Origin: Oceanobacter antarcticus
GTDB taxonomy: Bacteria; Pseudomonadota; Gammaproteobacteria; Pseudomonadales; Oceanobacteraceae
DNA length: 64,000 bases
Reading direction: 5' to 3'
NCBI RefSeq assembly: GCF_044962685.1
Contig: NZ_JBBKTX010000001.1
Coordinates: forward strand, 186,001-250,000
The position numbers and the translations under genes were made by a program. The notes under the pieces were generated by a model. The model saw only the letters and a program-made list of their open reading frames with translations. It was not told where the DNA came from and ran no database searches. This document shows, piece after piece, positions 53,779 through 62,728 of this stretch (positions are counted from its first letter, which is position 1; each line of letters opens with the position of its first letter).

Positions 53779-54000
53779 GTCGGCTGCCTTGATCTCGTAA
53801 AAGAAACCAGCGGACTATATCAGCCTACTGTGCAGGCTCACTGATCTATCGCAGGTTATTGGGGCACCGCTTGGCCGATGACGGACTGGTATTTGGCCAG
53901 TGCGTCGGTTGTATGTGGTGGTGGCGGTGCGCAATTGCAGTCTTCTGGCGGCGGTTTGGGTATGCTGCGCGCTGACCGTTTGTATATCGACTGCTTACTT

Positions 54001-57000
54001 ATGCCTGCCTCGCAAAAGATTTTCAAAGTTCGCCGCCATTATAATCGCTGGGTGGCGGATCAGACGCTGGAAGATTTTGCCCTGCGCTTTACCGCTCGCA
54101 GCGGTCGGCGTATGTCGATCGAACGGGTGGCACAAACGGCGTTGGGAGCAACGGCATTTCTGGCACTGGAAGGGCTGGCGGCGGCGGTGACGCTGAACTA
54201 CGGCTTTACCAATACCGTGTATGCCATGCTGGTGGTGTGTCTGCTGTTTTTTATCACCGGCGTACCGATTACCTATTATGCCGCCAAGCACGGTCTGGAT
54301 ATCGACTTGCTGACACGCGGTGCCGGATTTGGTTATCTGGGCTCGACGGTGACGTCGCTGATTTATGCCTCGTTCACCTTTATCTTTTTTGCGATTGAAG
54401 CGGTGATTCTCGCCAGCGCCTTGCAGGCGTTACTCGGGGTGCCGCTGGCGATCGGCTATTTTTTATGTGCAGCGGCGGTAATTCCAATTGTGATGCACGG
54501 TATTTCTGCGATCAGTCGTTTTCAGGCGGGCACGCAGTTTATCTGGGTGTTGTTGCAGTGCCTGGCGTTGGCCGTGGTGATTGTGAATGAATCTGGCCAA
54601 CTCGCGGCCTGGACGCAGTTTCACGGTCTGGCGGTCGATCAGTTACCAGGCGTTGCTGTACCTGGGCCGGGCAATGATGCTGCCGTTCCGGGTGGAGGAG
54701 CAGGCAGTTTTAATATTTTGTTGTTTGGTGCTGCTGCATCGGTGTTTTTTGCGCTGGTACCACAGATTGGCGAACAGGTGGATTACCTGCGGTTTATGCC
54801 GCCCAAGACCCCACAAAATGCTCGCCGCTGGTGGTTCTGGCTGATTCTGGCGGGGCCGGGTTGGGTGTTTATCGGCATTATCAAGATGTTGCTGGGGTCG
54901 TTTCTGGCTTATCTGGCCATTACCCAGGGGGTTGCCTACGAATTGGCGACTGACCCGACCCATATGTATCAGCGGGTATTTTTTTATCTGACCCATTCCG
55001 ACGGGCTGGCGTTGTTGCTGGCGGCAACCATGGTGATTGTGTCGCAGATGAAAATAAACGTCACCAATGCGTATGCCGGATCGATCGCCTGGTCGAATTT
55101 TTTCTCGCGGCTGACTCACTCTCACCCCGGCCGGGTGGTGTGGCTGGTATTTAACGTCACGATTGCGCTGCTGTTGATGGAGCTGGGTATCTATCAGGCG
55201 TTGGAAGCAGTGCTGGGAGTGTTCGCGATTGTGGCCGTCAGCTGGCTGGGATCGTTGGCGGCGGATTTGCTGATCAACAAGCCGCTGGGTCTGAGTCCGG
55301 ATATCGTAGAGTTCAAACGCGCCCATTTGTACGACATCAACCCGGTGGGTACTGGCTCCATGTTGCTGGCAACCACAGGTGGTGTGCTCAGTTATCTGGG
55401 CATGTTTGGTGAAGTCACGGCCACACTGAGTCACTTTGTCAGCCTGGGGATCTGCTTTGTTATGGTGCCACTGATTGCCTGGTTCACGGGTGGTCGTTAC
55501 TACATTGCCCGTACCTCCCCGGAGCTGGATCTATTGGTGACCGATATTGCGCCGACTGATTTGTCGCGCTTGCCGGAGGACGTGCGCCATCGCCATGTGC
55601 AAACCATTCAGTGTGGTGTTTGCGAAAACCATTTTGAGCAGGAAGACATGAGTTTTTGTCCGGCCTACGATTTGCCTATCTGTTCGCTCTGCTGCACGCT
55701 GGATGTGCGTTGTATGGACAGCTGCAAGCCGCACGCTCATGTCTCCCGCCAGCTGGCCTATTTCCTTTCCAAGTTTGTGCCGCCCCGTATCGTACGGGTG
55801 GTGAATTCCCGGCTGGGTCACTTTGTCAGCCTGTTATTGATTGTAAATCTGCTGATTGCAGTGCTGCTGGCGGTGGTGTATCGACAGATGGCACCAGTAA
55901 CGGCGACAGAGACCGAGCTGTTGCAACAAACCATGTGGACACTGTTTTTTACCCTGATGATTGCCTCCGGGGTACTCGCCTGGCTGTTTTTATTGGCCCA
56001 TGAAAGTCGGCTGGTGGCGCAAAAGGAATCCAACCGCCAGACTCGCAAACTCACCGCCGAGATTGAAGCGCACCAGGAAACCGACCAGGCTTTGCAGCAG
56101 GCGAAGGAGCTGGCGGAGTCGGCTAATGCCGCCAAAAGCCGCTATCTGACCGGTATCAGCCATGAATTACGCACGCCACTGCAATCGGTGATTGGCTATG
56201 CCCAGCTGCTGGCCAACAAGGGCGATACCCCTGCTGGCCACAAGAATGGTCTGGCGATTATCCAGCGCAGTGGCCAGTACCTCACTGACCTGATTGACGG
56301 CTTGCTGGATATTTCCCGCATTGAAGCAGGCAAGCTGGATCTGTATCGCTCGCGGGTGGAGCTACCGGTGTTGATAGAGCAGCTGAATGCCATGTTTGCC
56401 ATGCAGGCCGAGCAGAAGGGGGTTCGTTTTCACTCCAGTGTGCAGGGCACTTTGCCACAATGGACTATGACGGATGAAAAACGTCTGCGGCAGATTCTGA
56501 TCAATCTGTTATCCAACGCCGTCAAATATACCGTCAGTGGTCAGGTCGACTTTGATATTCGTTATCGCAATCAGGTGGCGGAATTTCGCATTCGTGATAC
56601 CGGCCCTGGGATCGATGCTGAATCCCTCAAACGTATTTTTGATCCCTTTGAACGGGTACGGAATCGCGCCACAGCCAATTTGCCCGGCACCGGGCTGGGG
56701 CTGACCATCGTCAAACTGCTCACTGAGATCATGGGAGGAGACCTCAAGGTAGACAGTACGCCGGGTCAGGGCAGCTGCTTTACCGTCGCGCTGATGCTGC
56801 CCTGGGTTAATCTTCAGTCTGACCAACAACGTCAGCACGCGGAGTTGCTGGAGAACAAACGTATCATTGGTTACGAAGGTTTTCAGCGCACGGTGTTTCT
56901 GGTGGATGACGATCCGGTACTACGGGGTTTGTTGGCTGATTTGCTGGTGCCGCTCGGATTCTTAACGCTGGAAGCCCACGATGGCGAGCACTGCCTGGCC

Positions 57001-57597
57001 ATGATGGACGAACTGGAACAGGCTGGTGAGCGGGTACCGGATCTGTTCCTGATGGATGTGTCCATGCCGGGTATTACTGGCCTTGAAGTCGCCCACCGGT
57101 TGCGTACCCGAGGCATATCCGTACCGATCGTCATGCTCTCCGCCGATGCCCAGGAAGGGGATCGTAGCGAATTCGACCGGGCTATCTATAACGATTACCT
57201 GGTCAAGCCTGTGAGTAACAGTCGCCTGCTCAATACCATCGGCACCGTGCTGGAACTGCACTGGACCTGGCAGAGCGGGGATCCCGCTAGTGACCGGGCC
57301 GGAGCGCTGACAACCTTGGCGGCCATGTCCGCCGAACGCCAGACACCACGCATCAGTAATACTGCCGCGTTTGGTGTGCTACAACCCCATCCGCAACTGC
57401 TGGAACTGCAAGCGTATGCCGAAATGGGCTATCGCAAGGGCGTTGTCCAGGCACTGGAAATTCTGAAAACCTCTTCAGCCATGACCACCCGTCAGCTGGA
57501 GTATTTGCAACAACTGGCAGGCGGATTTCAGCTGCAAGAGCTGGCAGAACTGCTGAAAACGGCGTTGGCCGAGACCGATCGGGGAGGTACAACCTGA
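54001..57597 (+). CDS. Hybrid histidine kinase with N-terminal NCS1-type transporter sensor
   Basis: A 1198-residue protein. Residues about 20-505 are an NCS1 (purine/cytosine permease-like) transporter with 12 or so helices, e.g. ALGATAFLALEGLAAAVTL and NVTNAYAGSIAWSNFFSRL. A Cys-rich segment follows (IQCGVCENHFEQEDMSFCP, SLCCTLDVRC, CxxC at 538-541). Two helices (about 610-670) lead to a kinase with His721 in TGISHELRTPLQ, N box RQILINLLSNAVKYT and GTGLGLTIVK. The C-terminal receiver has Asp1019 in LFLMDVSMPG. It probably senses a small nitrogen compound and phosphorylates the coupled regulator. The start at 54001 lacks a strong RBS; upstream ATGs are possible. 53779-54000 holds nothing clear. 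Confidence 0.88.
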   Translation: MPASQKIFKVRRHYNRWVADQTLEDFALRFTARSGRRMSIERVAQTALGATAFLALEGLAAAVTLNYGFTNTVYAMLVVCLLFFITGVPITYYAAKHGLDIDLLTRGAGFGYLGSTVTSLIYASFTFIFFAIEAVILASALQALLGVPLAIGYFLCAAAVIPIVMHGISAISRFQAGTQFIWVLLQCLALAVVIVNESGQLAAWTQFHGLAVDQLPGVAVPGPGNDAAVPGGGAGSFNILLFGAAASVFFALVPQIGEQVDYLRFMPPKTPQNARRWWFWLILAGPGWVFIGIIKMLLGSFLAYLAITQGVAYELATDPTHMYQRVFFYLTHSDGLALLLAATMVIVSQMKINVTNAYAGSIAWSNFFSRLTHSHPGRVVWLVFNVTIALLLMELGIYQALEAVLGVFAIVAVSWLGSLAADLLINKPLGLSPDIVEFKRAHLYDINPVGTGSMLLATTGGVLSYLGMFGEVTATLSHFVSLGICFVMVPLIAWFTGGRYYIARTSPELDLLVTDIAPTDLSRLPEDVRHRHVQTIQCGVCENHFEQEDMSFCPAYDLPICSLCCTLDVRCMDSCKPHAHVSRQLAYFLSKFVPPRIVRVVNSRLGHFVSLLLIVNLLIAVLLAVVYRQMAPVTATETELLQQTMWTLFFTLMIASGVLAWLFLLAHESRLVAQKESNRQTRKLTAEIEAHQETDQALQQAKELAESANAAKSRYLTGISHELRTPLQSVIGYAQLLANKGDTPAGHKNGLAIIQRSGQYLTDLIDGLLDISRIEAGKLDLYRSRVELPVLIEQLNAMFAMQAEQKGVRFHSSVQGTLPQWTMTDEKRLRQILINLLSNAVKYTVSGQVDFDIRYRNQVAEFRIRDTGPGIDAESLKRIFDPFERVRNRATANLPGTGLGLTIVKLLTEIMGGDLKVDSTPGQGSCFTVALMLPWVNLQSDQQRQHAELLENKRIIGYEGFQRTVFLVDDDPVLRGLLADLLVPLGFLTLEAHDGEHCLAMMDELEQAGERVPDLFLMDVSMPGITGLEVAHRLRTRGISVPIVMLSADAQEGDRSEFDRAIYNDYLVKPVSNSRLLNTIGTVLELHWTWQSGDPASDRAGALTTLAAMSAERQTPRISNTAAFGVLQPHPQLLELQAYAEMGYRKGVVQALEILKTSSAMTTRQLEYLQQLAGGFQLQELAELLKTALAETDRGGTT

Positions 57598-58532
57598 TGA
57601 ATCCAACCAGCAACACAACACCAGGCGTGAACATTCCGTCGGACATGGTTCTGGTGGTGGATGACTCTCCCGACTCCCTCAGCCTGATTAATGATGCGCT
57701 GGAAGGGGCCGGTATCGACGTACTGGTCGCCCTCGAAGGTCGACAGGCGCTGACCATCGCCCGCAAAATGAAGCCCGATATGATCCTGATGGACGCCATC
57801 ATGCCCAATATGGACGGCTTTGAAGCTTGCCGTTTACTCAAAACCGACCCGGAACTGGCCTCCATTCCGGTGATCTTCATGACTGGTCTCACCGACACCA
57901 GCGACATCGTCCGTGGGCTTGAAGCCGGAGGGGTCGATTACCTCACCAAACCCATCAACCCCGATGAGTTACTGGCCCGTATGCGGGTGCACCTGACCAA
58001 CGCCCGGCTCACCAGTAGCGCCCAGTCGGCCCTCGACAGCACCGGCCAGCATCTGATGACAGTATCGACTCAAGGAGAGTTACGCTGGGCGACACCACAA
58101 ACCTACGCCTTGCTGGCGCGCGCCAGAGTCGATGACCGCAGTCAGCAATCCCTGCTGGCACCGCAGATTGCGCGCTGGCTGGAACATCACCCTGAACCCG
58201 GAAACAGCCTGCGGCTGAACGACCTCGGCTATCCACTGGCAGTGAAACTGATCAACGAACAGAGCAATGGCGAAATGCTGCTGAAGCTGGTCGACGGCCA
58301 GCGCCCGACCGGTGCCACCATGCTGCGGGAACACCTCAACCTCACCGAACGGGAATCCGAAGTGTTGTACTGGATCGCCAACGGCAAAGCCAACCGCGAA
58401 GCCGCCGAAATCCTCAACATGAGCCCGCGCACCGTCAATAAACACCTCGAACAGATCTTCACCAAACTCGGCGTTGAAAACCGCACTGCCGCCGCAGGCG
58501 TCGCGTTGCGGTTACTGGCTGCGGAATCCTGA
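57597..58532 (+). CDS. Response regulator with LuxR-type HTH output
   Basis: A 311-residue regulator. The receiver (about 16-130) has VLVVDDSPDS, acceptor Asp66 in MILMDAIMPNMDGF and Lys in YLTKPI. A linker domain of unknown type (about 140-235) leads to a LuxR/NarL HTH (about 245-305): LTERESEVLYWIANGKANREAAEILNMSPRTVNKHL. It starts on TGATG overlapping the kinase stop, so the pair is translationally coupled. The urt genes downstream are likely targets. Confidence 0.92.
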   Translation: MNPTSNTTPGVNIPSDMVLVVDDSPDSLSLINDALEGAGIDVLVALEGRQALTIARKMKPDMILMDAIMPNMDGFEACRLLKTDPELASIPVIFMTGLTDTSDIVRGLEAGGVDYLTKPINPDELLARMRVHLTNARLTSSAQSALDSTGQHLMTVSTQGELRWATPQTYALLARARVDDRSQQSLLAPQIARWLEHHPEPGNSLRLNDLGYPLAVKLINEQSNGEMLLKLVDGQRPTGATMLREHLNLTERESEVLYWIANGKANREAAEILNMSPRTVNKHLEQIFTKLGVENRTAAAGVALRLLAAES

Positions 58533-58554
58533 CGAGACAACGACCGCGACACGG

Positions 58555-58745
58555 ACAAACCTTACGGCCACGCACGGAGGCGGGCCCTACAGAATCGCAA
58601 TGGCGATGAATGTTGCACCGTGGATACGGACGACGCCGACAATGGCCACGCACGGAGGCGGGCTCTACGGAATCGCAATGGCGATGAAATTGCACCGCAG
58701 TCCATCGTAGGGACGCCCTCTGTGGCTGTCCGAAACGTCGCAGCC
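58555..58745. repeat. REP cluster upstream of RAYT
   Basis: Two copies of GGCCACGCACGGAGGCGGG followed by CTACAGAATCGCAATGGCG or CTACGGAATCGCAATGGCG, with GTTGCACCGTGGATACGGAC between. A reverse-oriented related copy, GTAGGGACGCCCTCTGTGGC, lies at the RAYT end. Copies in both orientations suggest BIME-like units. Confidence 0.85.
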
Positions 58746-58749
58746 GGGC

Positions 58750-59238
58750 CTACGGGACATACAGGGTATCTTCAAGCCATTTGGCGGGGTTGTTCTGAAT
58801 GTATTCCCGAATACGTAAACGATCGTCTTCATCTCGTATCACGTGATCCCAAAACCTTGATTGCCATAACCGACCGGGGAAGGTGACCCAGCCGTGATGC
58901 CGGACACCGATGATGTATTGTCGGGTAGTGAAGGTTTTATAACGTCTGACAATATCCCAAAGTTGATGCGGGCATTGCTCTGACAGGGTCAAAATGCCGT
59001 GAATATGATTGGGCATAACCACAAAATCCTGGCTTGTAACCCCGTCAAAATATTCTGGAATATTGCTCCAGCAGGCCGCAAGCATCCGACCTGCCGGATT
59101 TATTCTGATGGAATTACCATAGGTGTTGGCGAATAACGCCAAACGGTTTTGGCTGCAAATCGTGATGAAATAGTCACCAGCAGAGGAATAATCGTGGTGT
59201 GGCAGGCGCATGCGTTTACGTGACGGCAGATCAGACAT
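58750..59238 (-). CDS. REP-associated tyrosine transposase (RAYT)
   Basis: A 162-residue Y1-type HUH single-strand transposase. It has HxH in FVVMPNHIHGILTL, the start RKRMRLPHHDYSSAGDYFITICSQNR, catalytic-Tyr region IVRRYKTFTTRQYI, and the end GRLWQSRFWDHVIRDEDDRLRIREYIQNNPAKW. These enzymes cut and join REP sequences. Matching REPs lie on both sides within 150 bp, so the gene and its substrate repeats are together. The start at 59238 (MSDLPSRKR) is preferred to upstream ATGs. Confidence 0.93.
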   Translation of the reverse strand: MSDLPSRKRMRLPHHDYSSAGDYFITICSQNRLALFANTYGNSIRINPAGRMLAACWSNIPEYFDGVTSQDFVVMPNHIHGILTLSEQCPHQLWDIVRRYKTFTTRQYIIGVRHHGWVTFPGRLWQSRFWDHVIRDEDDRLRIREYIQNNPAKWLEDTLYVP

Positions 59239-59319
59239 CATCGCTTCCATTAGATAGATGTTTGGCAAATTTAATCACAGATGTGAAATTTGAAAAGGGG
59301 AATGCCGCAATATTGTCAA

Positions 59320-59450
59320 TGGAATGGCGGTGAATGTTGCACCGTGGATACGGACGGACGCCGACAATGGCCACGCACGGAGGCGGGCTCTACGGAATCG
59401 AAATGGCAGTGAATGTTGCACCGTGGATACGGACGGTGCCGATCCCTACG
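59320..59450. repeat. REP cluster downstream of RAYT 5' end
   Basis: GTTGCACCGTGGATACGGACG occurs twice in near-identical form, with GGCCACGCACGGAGGCGGG between, and ends near CGATCCCTACGGCTATACG. Same words as at 58555-58745. Confidence 0.85.
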
Positions 59451-59602
59451 GCTATACGTCAAATGACGTATATCTGTGTGTTAATTACCCCATACCTTGA
59501 AGTGGGGCTTTTCCGAATAATCGACTGGCAGATTACAGAAGAGGGGGGGCCCGTCAGCGGGCGTCACCAGGCCAATAAAAGTAGATTAAAGGAAGCTTCG
59601 GT

Positions 59603-60889
59603 ATGACATTCAAAAAGCTGGTTACCGGCGTCGCTCTGGCGGTTGGCGCTACCATGGCAAGTTACAGTGCGATTGCGGCTGACACCATCAAGGTGGGTGT
59701 GTTGCATTCGTTGTCTGGCACCATGGCGATTTCAGAAACCACTCTGAAAGACACGGTTCTGATGATGGTGGAAGAGCAAAACAAGAAAGGCGGTCTGCTG
59801 GGCAAGAAGCTGGAAGCCGTGGTGGTTGACCCTGCGTCTAACTGGCCTTTGTTTGCTGAGAAAACCCGTGAACTGCTGACCAAGGACGACGTTGATGTGA
59901 TCTTTGGTTGCTGGACGTCTGTTTCCCGTAAATCCGTATTGCCGGTGATTGAAGAACTGAACGGTCTGATGTTCTATCCGGTTCAGTACGAAGGGGAAGA
60001 GTCTTCCAAGAACGTGTTTTACACTGGCGCTGCGCCTAACCAGCAAGCGATTCCTGCGGTTGATTATCTGATGAATGATCTGGGCGTTAAACGCTGGGTT
60101 CTGGCGGGTACCGACTACGTTTACCCACGTACCACTAACAAGATTCTGGAAGCTTACCTGAAAGCCAAGGGCGTCAAAGAATCTGACATCATGATTAACT
60201 ACACGCCGTTCGGTCATTCTGACTGGCAGTCGATTGTTTCTGACATCAAGAAGTTCGGTAGCAAGGGCAAGAAGACTGCTGTTGTTTCTACCATCAACGG
60301 TGATGCCAACGTGCCGTTCTACAAGGAATTGGGTAACCAGGGTATTTCTGCAGAAGACATTCCGGTGGTTGCTTTCTCTGTCGGTGAAGAAGAATTGTCC
60401 GGTATCGATACCAAGCCTCTGGTCGGTCACCTGGCTGCCTGGAACTACTTCGAAAGCGTGGATACGCCTGAAAACGAAGCCTTCATCAAGAGCTGGAAGA
60501 AGTTCACGGGTAACGATAAGCGCGTAACCAACGACCCGATGGAAGCAACTTATATCGGTTTCCAGATGTGGACTCAGGCGGTTACTAAAGCCGGTACGAC
60601 CGACGTGAACAAGGTTGAGCAAGCCATGATTGGCCAGCAAGCGCCTAACCTGACCGGCGGTATGGCGGTTATGAACAAGAACCATCACCTGAGCAAGCCA
60701 GTATTGATTGGCGAAATTCAGGACGATGGTCAGTTTGAAGTGGTTTGGGAAACGGAAGGTCTGGTCGCGGGTGATGCCTGGTCTGACTTCCTGCCGGGTT
60801 CCAAGGATCTGATCGCTGACTGGACTGCTCCAATCAAGTGCGGTAACTACAACACCAAAACCAAAACCTGCTCTGGCCAGACGTATTAA
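59603..60889 (+). CDS. urtA: Urea ABC transporter, substrate-binding protein
   Basis: A 428-residue periplasmic binding protein of the urea transporter. A signal peptide (MTFKKLVTGVALAVGATMASYSAIA) is followed by IKVGVLHSLSGTMAISETTLKDTVLMM, GCWTSVSRKSVLPVIEELNGLMFYPVQYEGEE and TGAAPNQQAIPAVDYLM, all typical of UrtA. AAGGAAG precedes the ATG. The leader contains a short G+C stem-loop (GCCCGTCAGCGGGC, 59549-59562). Strong codon bias fits high expression under nitrogen limitation. Confidence 0.96.
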   Translation: MTFKKLVTGVALAVGATMASYSAIAADTIKVGVLHSLSGTMAISETTLKDTVLMMVEEQNKKGGLLGKKLEAVVVDPASNWPLFAEKTRELLTKDDVDVIFGCWTSVSRKSVLPVIEELNGLMFYPVQYEGEESSKNVFYTGAAPNQQAIPAVDYLMNDLGVKRWVLAGTDYVYPRTTNKILEAYLKAKGVKESDIMINYTPFGHSDWQSIVSDIKKFGSKGKKTAVVSTINGDANVPFYKELGNQGISAEDIPVVAFSVGEEELSGIDTKPLVGHLAAWNYFESVDTPENEAFIKSWKKFTGNDKRVTNDPMEATYIGFQMWTQAVTKAGTTDVNKVEQAMIGQQAPNLTGGMAVMNKNHHLSKPVLIGEIQDDGQFEVVWETEGLVAGDAWSDFLPGSKDLIADWTAPIKCGNYNTKTKTCSGQTY

Positions 60890-60912
60890 GCCGATGCCGG
60901 GTTGACCCCAAG

Positions 60913-60934
60913 GCCCTGCCGCTTCTGGCGGGGC
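60913..60934 (+). terminator. Intercistronic stem-loop after urtA
   Basis: GCCCTGCC, loop GCTTCT, GGCGGGGC: 8-bp stem with one G-T pair and no T tract. Probably a partial terminator or RNA stabiliser that keeps urtA expressed above urtBC. Confidence 0.65.
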
Positions 60935-61027
60935 ATCTGAATACCTGATTCCGCCCGCAGACATTCTGATTTTGATGTATTCAGGATGTCTGTTGGTTTT
61001 CCTGATCATCAGAAGCGGAGCCTCATT

Positions 61028-62728
61028 GTGAGAAACCTGTTAATTACCTGCTGCTGCCTGTTGGGTGTGCTGGCCGGGCCTGTGTGTGCCGAACTGGACG
61101 ACGCGATACTGGCGGCGGCCGACGATGTGGCGGAGATAACGACGGTAGCGGCTGTTGCCGAGCCAGAGAATATGGAGCCTGCGGTGACGGTTGAGTCCTT
61201 GCTGCAGCAACTGACCGAAGCTTCCTTGAATCAAGCCATTCCCGTGCTGGAGCAACTGCGTGAAACTGGCGGTGAAGCCATGTTACCGCTGTTTAAAATC
61301 ATGCTCGCCGGGGATCTTTATTATATTAAAGATACCCGCCAGGTGGTCGGCAAGTTCGAGACCAATGGCGACACGGAATACCAGAACCCGTTGACGGGTG
61401 AACTGATCACCGGGCTGGTCTCGCGTGATGTTAAAAAGATCCGGGTTAATAACCGCCTGCGGAATCATCTGAATGGTGTGATTGCCCGCATTCGCCTGTC
61501 GTCTAGTGACGCAGCGGTACGAGAGGAAGCGGTGAAGAACCTGCTGTCGGAGCTGGATGCCGATACCATGGTTACTATTCAGTCGGCACGTGATGAAGAA
61601 ACTGTGTCGGCAGTACAGGAGATTATGGATCTGGCCCTGGCCATGTATCAGCTGGATACCTCAACGCAACAAAGCGATCAGCTGGCGGCCATCGAAGCTA
61701 TTGGTGGCAGTCTGGAAGATGACGCCCGCAACGTTTTGCGCCGCTTTGCCAATATGGAAACGGATCACAGCGATTATAATGCGGTGGTCAGCCAGGCCGC
61801 CGCCAAGGCATTAAACCGCATTCAGGAACGGGTCGAGTTCTACGGCTTTATTGATCAGTTGTTTTTTGGCCTCAGCCTTGGCTCGGTATTGCTGCTGGCG
61901 GCGATTGGTCTGGCGATTACGTTTGGGGTGATGGGGGTGATCAATATGGCCCACGGCGAAATGATCATGCTGGGGGCTTATACCACCTATGTGGTTCAGC
62001 TGATTATGCCGAATCTGATCGACTATTCATTGTGGGTCGCGATTCCGGCGGCTTTTCTGGTGTCGGGACTGATGGGAGTATTGATTGAACGACTGGTGAT
62101 CCGTCACTTGCATGGTCGTCCGCTGGAAACCTTGCTGGCGACTTTTGGTATCAGTCTGATCCTGCAGCAGCTGGTGCGTAGCGTGTTTTCACCGCTGAAT
62201 CGTCAGGTAGCTTCGCCAGAGTGGATGAGCGGCTCGGTGGAGATCAACCCGGTACTGTCGCTGACTCTGAACCGTCTGTACATCCTCGCCTTTGCCCTGC
62301 TGGTGTTTTTTGCCCTGCAACTGATCCTGAAAAAAACCAATTTGGGCCTGAACGTGCGGGCGGTCTCGCAAAATCGTTCCATGGCCCGTGCCATGGGGGT
62401 GCGTTCTGACCGCGTGGATGCAATGACCTTTGGTCTTGGCTCCGGTATCGCCGGTATCGCCGGGGTGGCGCTGAGTCAGCTCACCAACGTTGGCCCCAAC
62501 CTCGGCCAGGCTTATATCATCGATTCGTTTATGGTGGTGGTGTTCGGCGGCGTCGGTAATTTGCTCGGTACGCTGGTGGCGGCTTTCTCGCTCGGTATTG
62601 CCAACAAGTTCCTGGAGCCGGTGACCGGTGCCGTGCTGGCCAGTATTCTGGTGCTGGTATTTATCATTCTGTTTATCCAGAAACGTCCAAAAGGGCTGTT
62701 TCCTCAAAAAGGGAGAGCGGCAGAATGA
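61028..62728 (+). CDS. urtB: Urea ABC transporter, permease UrtB
   Basis: A 566-residue permease. A signal-like N-terminus (MRNLLITCCCLLGVLAGPVCA) and a long periplasmic part (about 25-270, EELDDAILAAADD... with helical HEAT-like repeats) precede eight membrane helices of the LivH type: LGSVLLLAAIGLAITFGVMGVINMAHGEMIMLGAY and VNPGLGQAYIIDSFMVVVFGGVGNLLGT-like segments. The GTG at 61028 with GGAG upstream is the best start. The long N-terminal part is normal for UrtB. Confidence 0.94.
   Translation: MRNLLITCCCLLGVLAGPVCAELDDAILAAADDVAEITTVAAVAEPENMEPAVTVESLLQQLTEASLNQAIPVLEQLRETGGEAMLPLFKIMLAGDLYYIKDTRQVVGKFETNGDTEYQNPLTGELITGLVSRDVKKIRVNNRLRNHLNGVIARIRLSSSDAAVREEAVKNLLSELDADTMVTIQSARDEETVSAVQEIMDLALAMYQLDTSTQQSDQLAAIEAIGGSLEDDARNVLRRFANMETDHSDYNAVVSQAAAKALNRIQERVEFYGFIDQLFFGLSLGSVLLLAAIGLAITFGVMGVINMAHGEMIMLGAYTTYVVQLIMPNLIDYSLWVAIPAAFLVSGLMGVLIERLVIRHLHGRPLETLLATFGISLILQQLVRSVFSPLNRQVASPEWMSGSVEINPVLSLTLNRLYILAFALLVFFALQLILKKTNLGLNVRAVSQNRSMARAMGVRSDRVDAMTFGLGSGIAGIAGVALSQLTNVGPNLGQAYIIDSFMVVVFGGVGNLLGTLVAAFSLGIANKFLEPVTGAVLASILVLVFIILFIQKRPKGLFPQKGRAAE

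Noticed and set aside
54643..55434. Minus-strand frame of 263 codons opposite the hybrid kinase
   Set aside because: It mirrors the transporter domain coding DNA and has Gln/His-rich shadow composition.
59484..59511. Terminator between the REP cluster and urtA
   Set aside because: CCCCA and TGGGG can pair but the stem is only 5 bp with a poor T tract; not reported as a feature.
59732..61009. 425-residue minus-strand open frame
   Set aside because: It lies opposite urtA, which has clear family motifs, a signal peptide and strong codon bias; a shadow frame.
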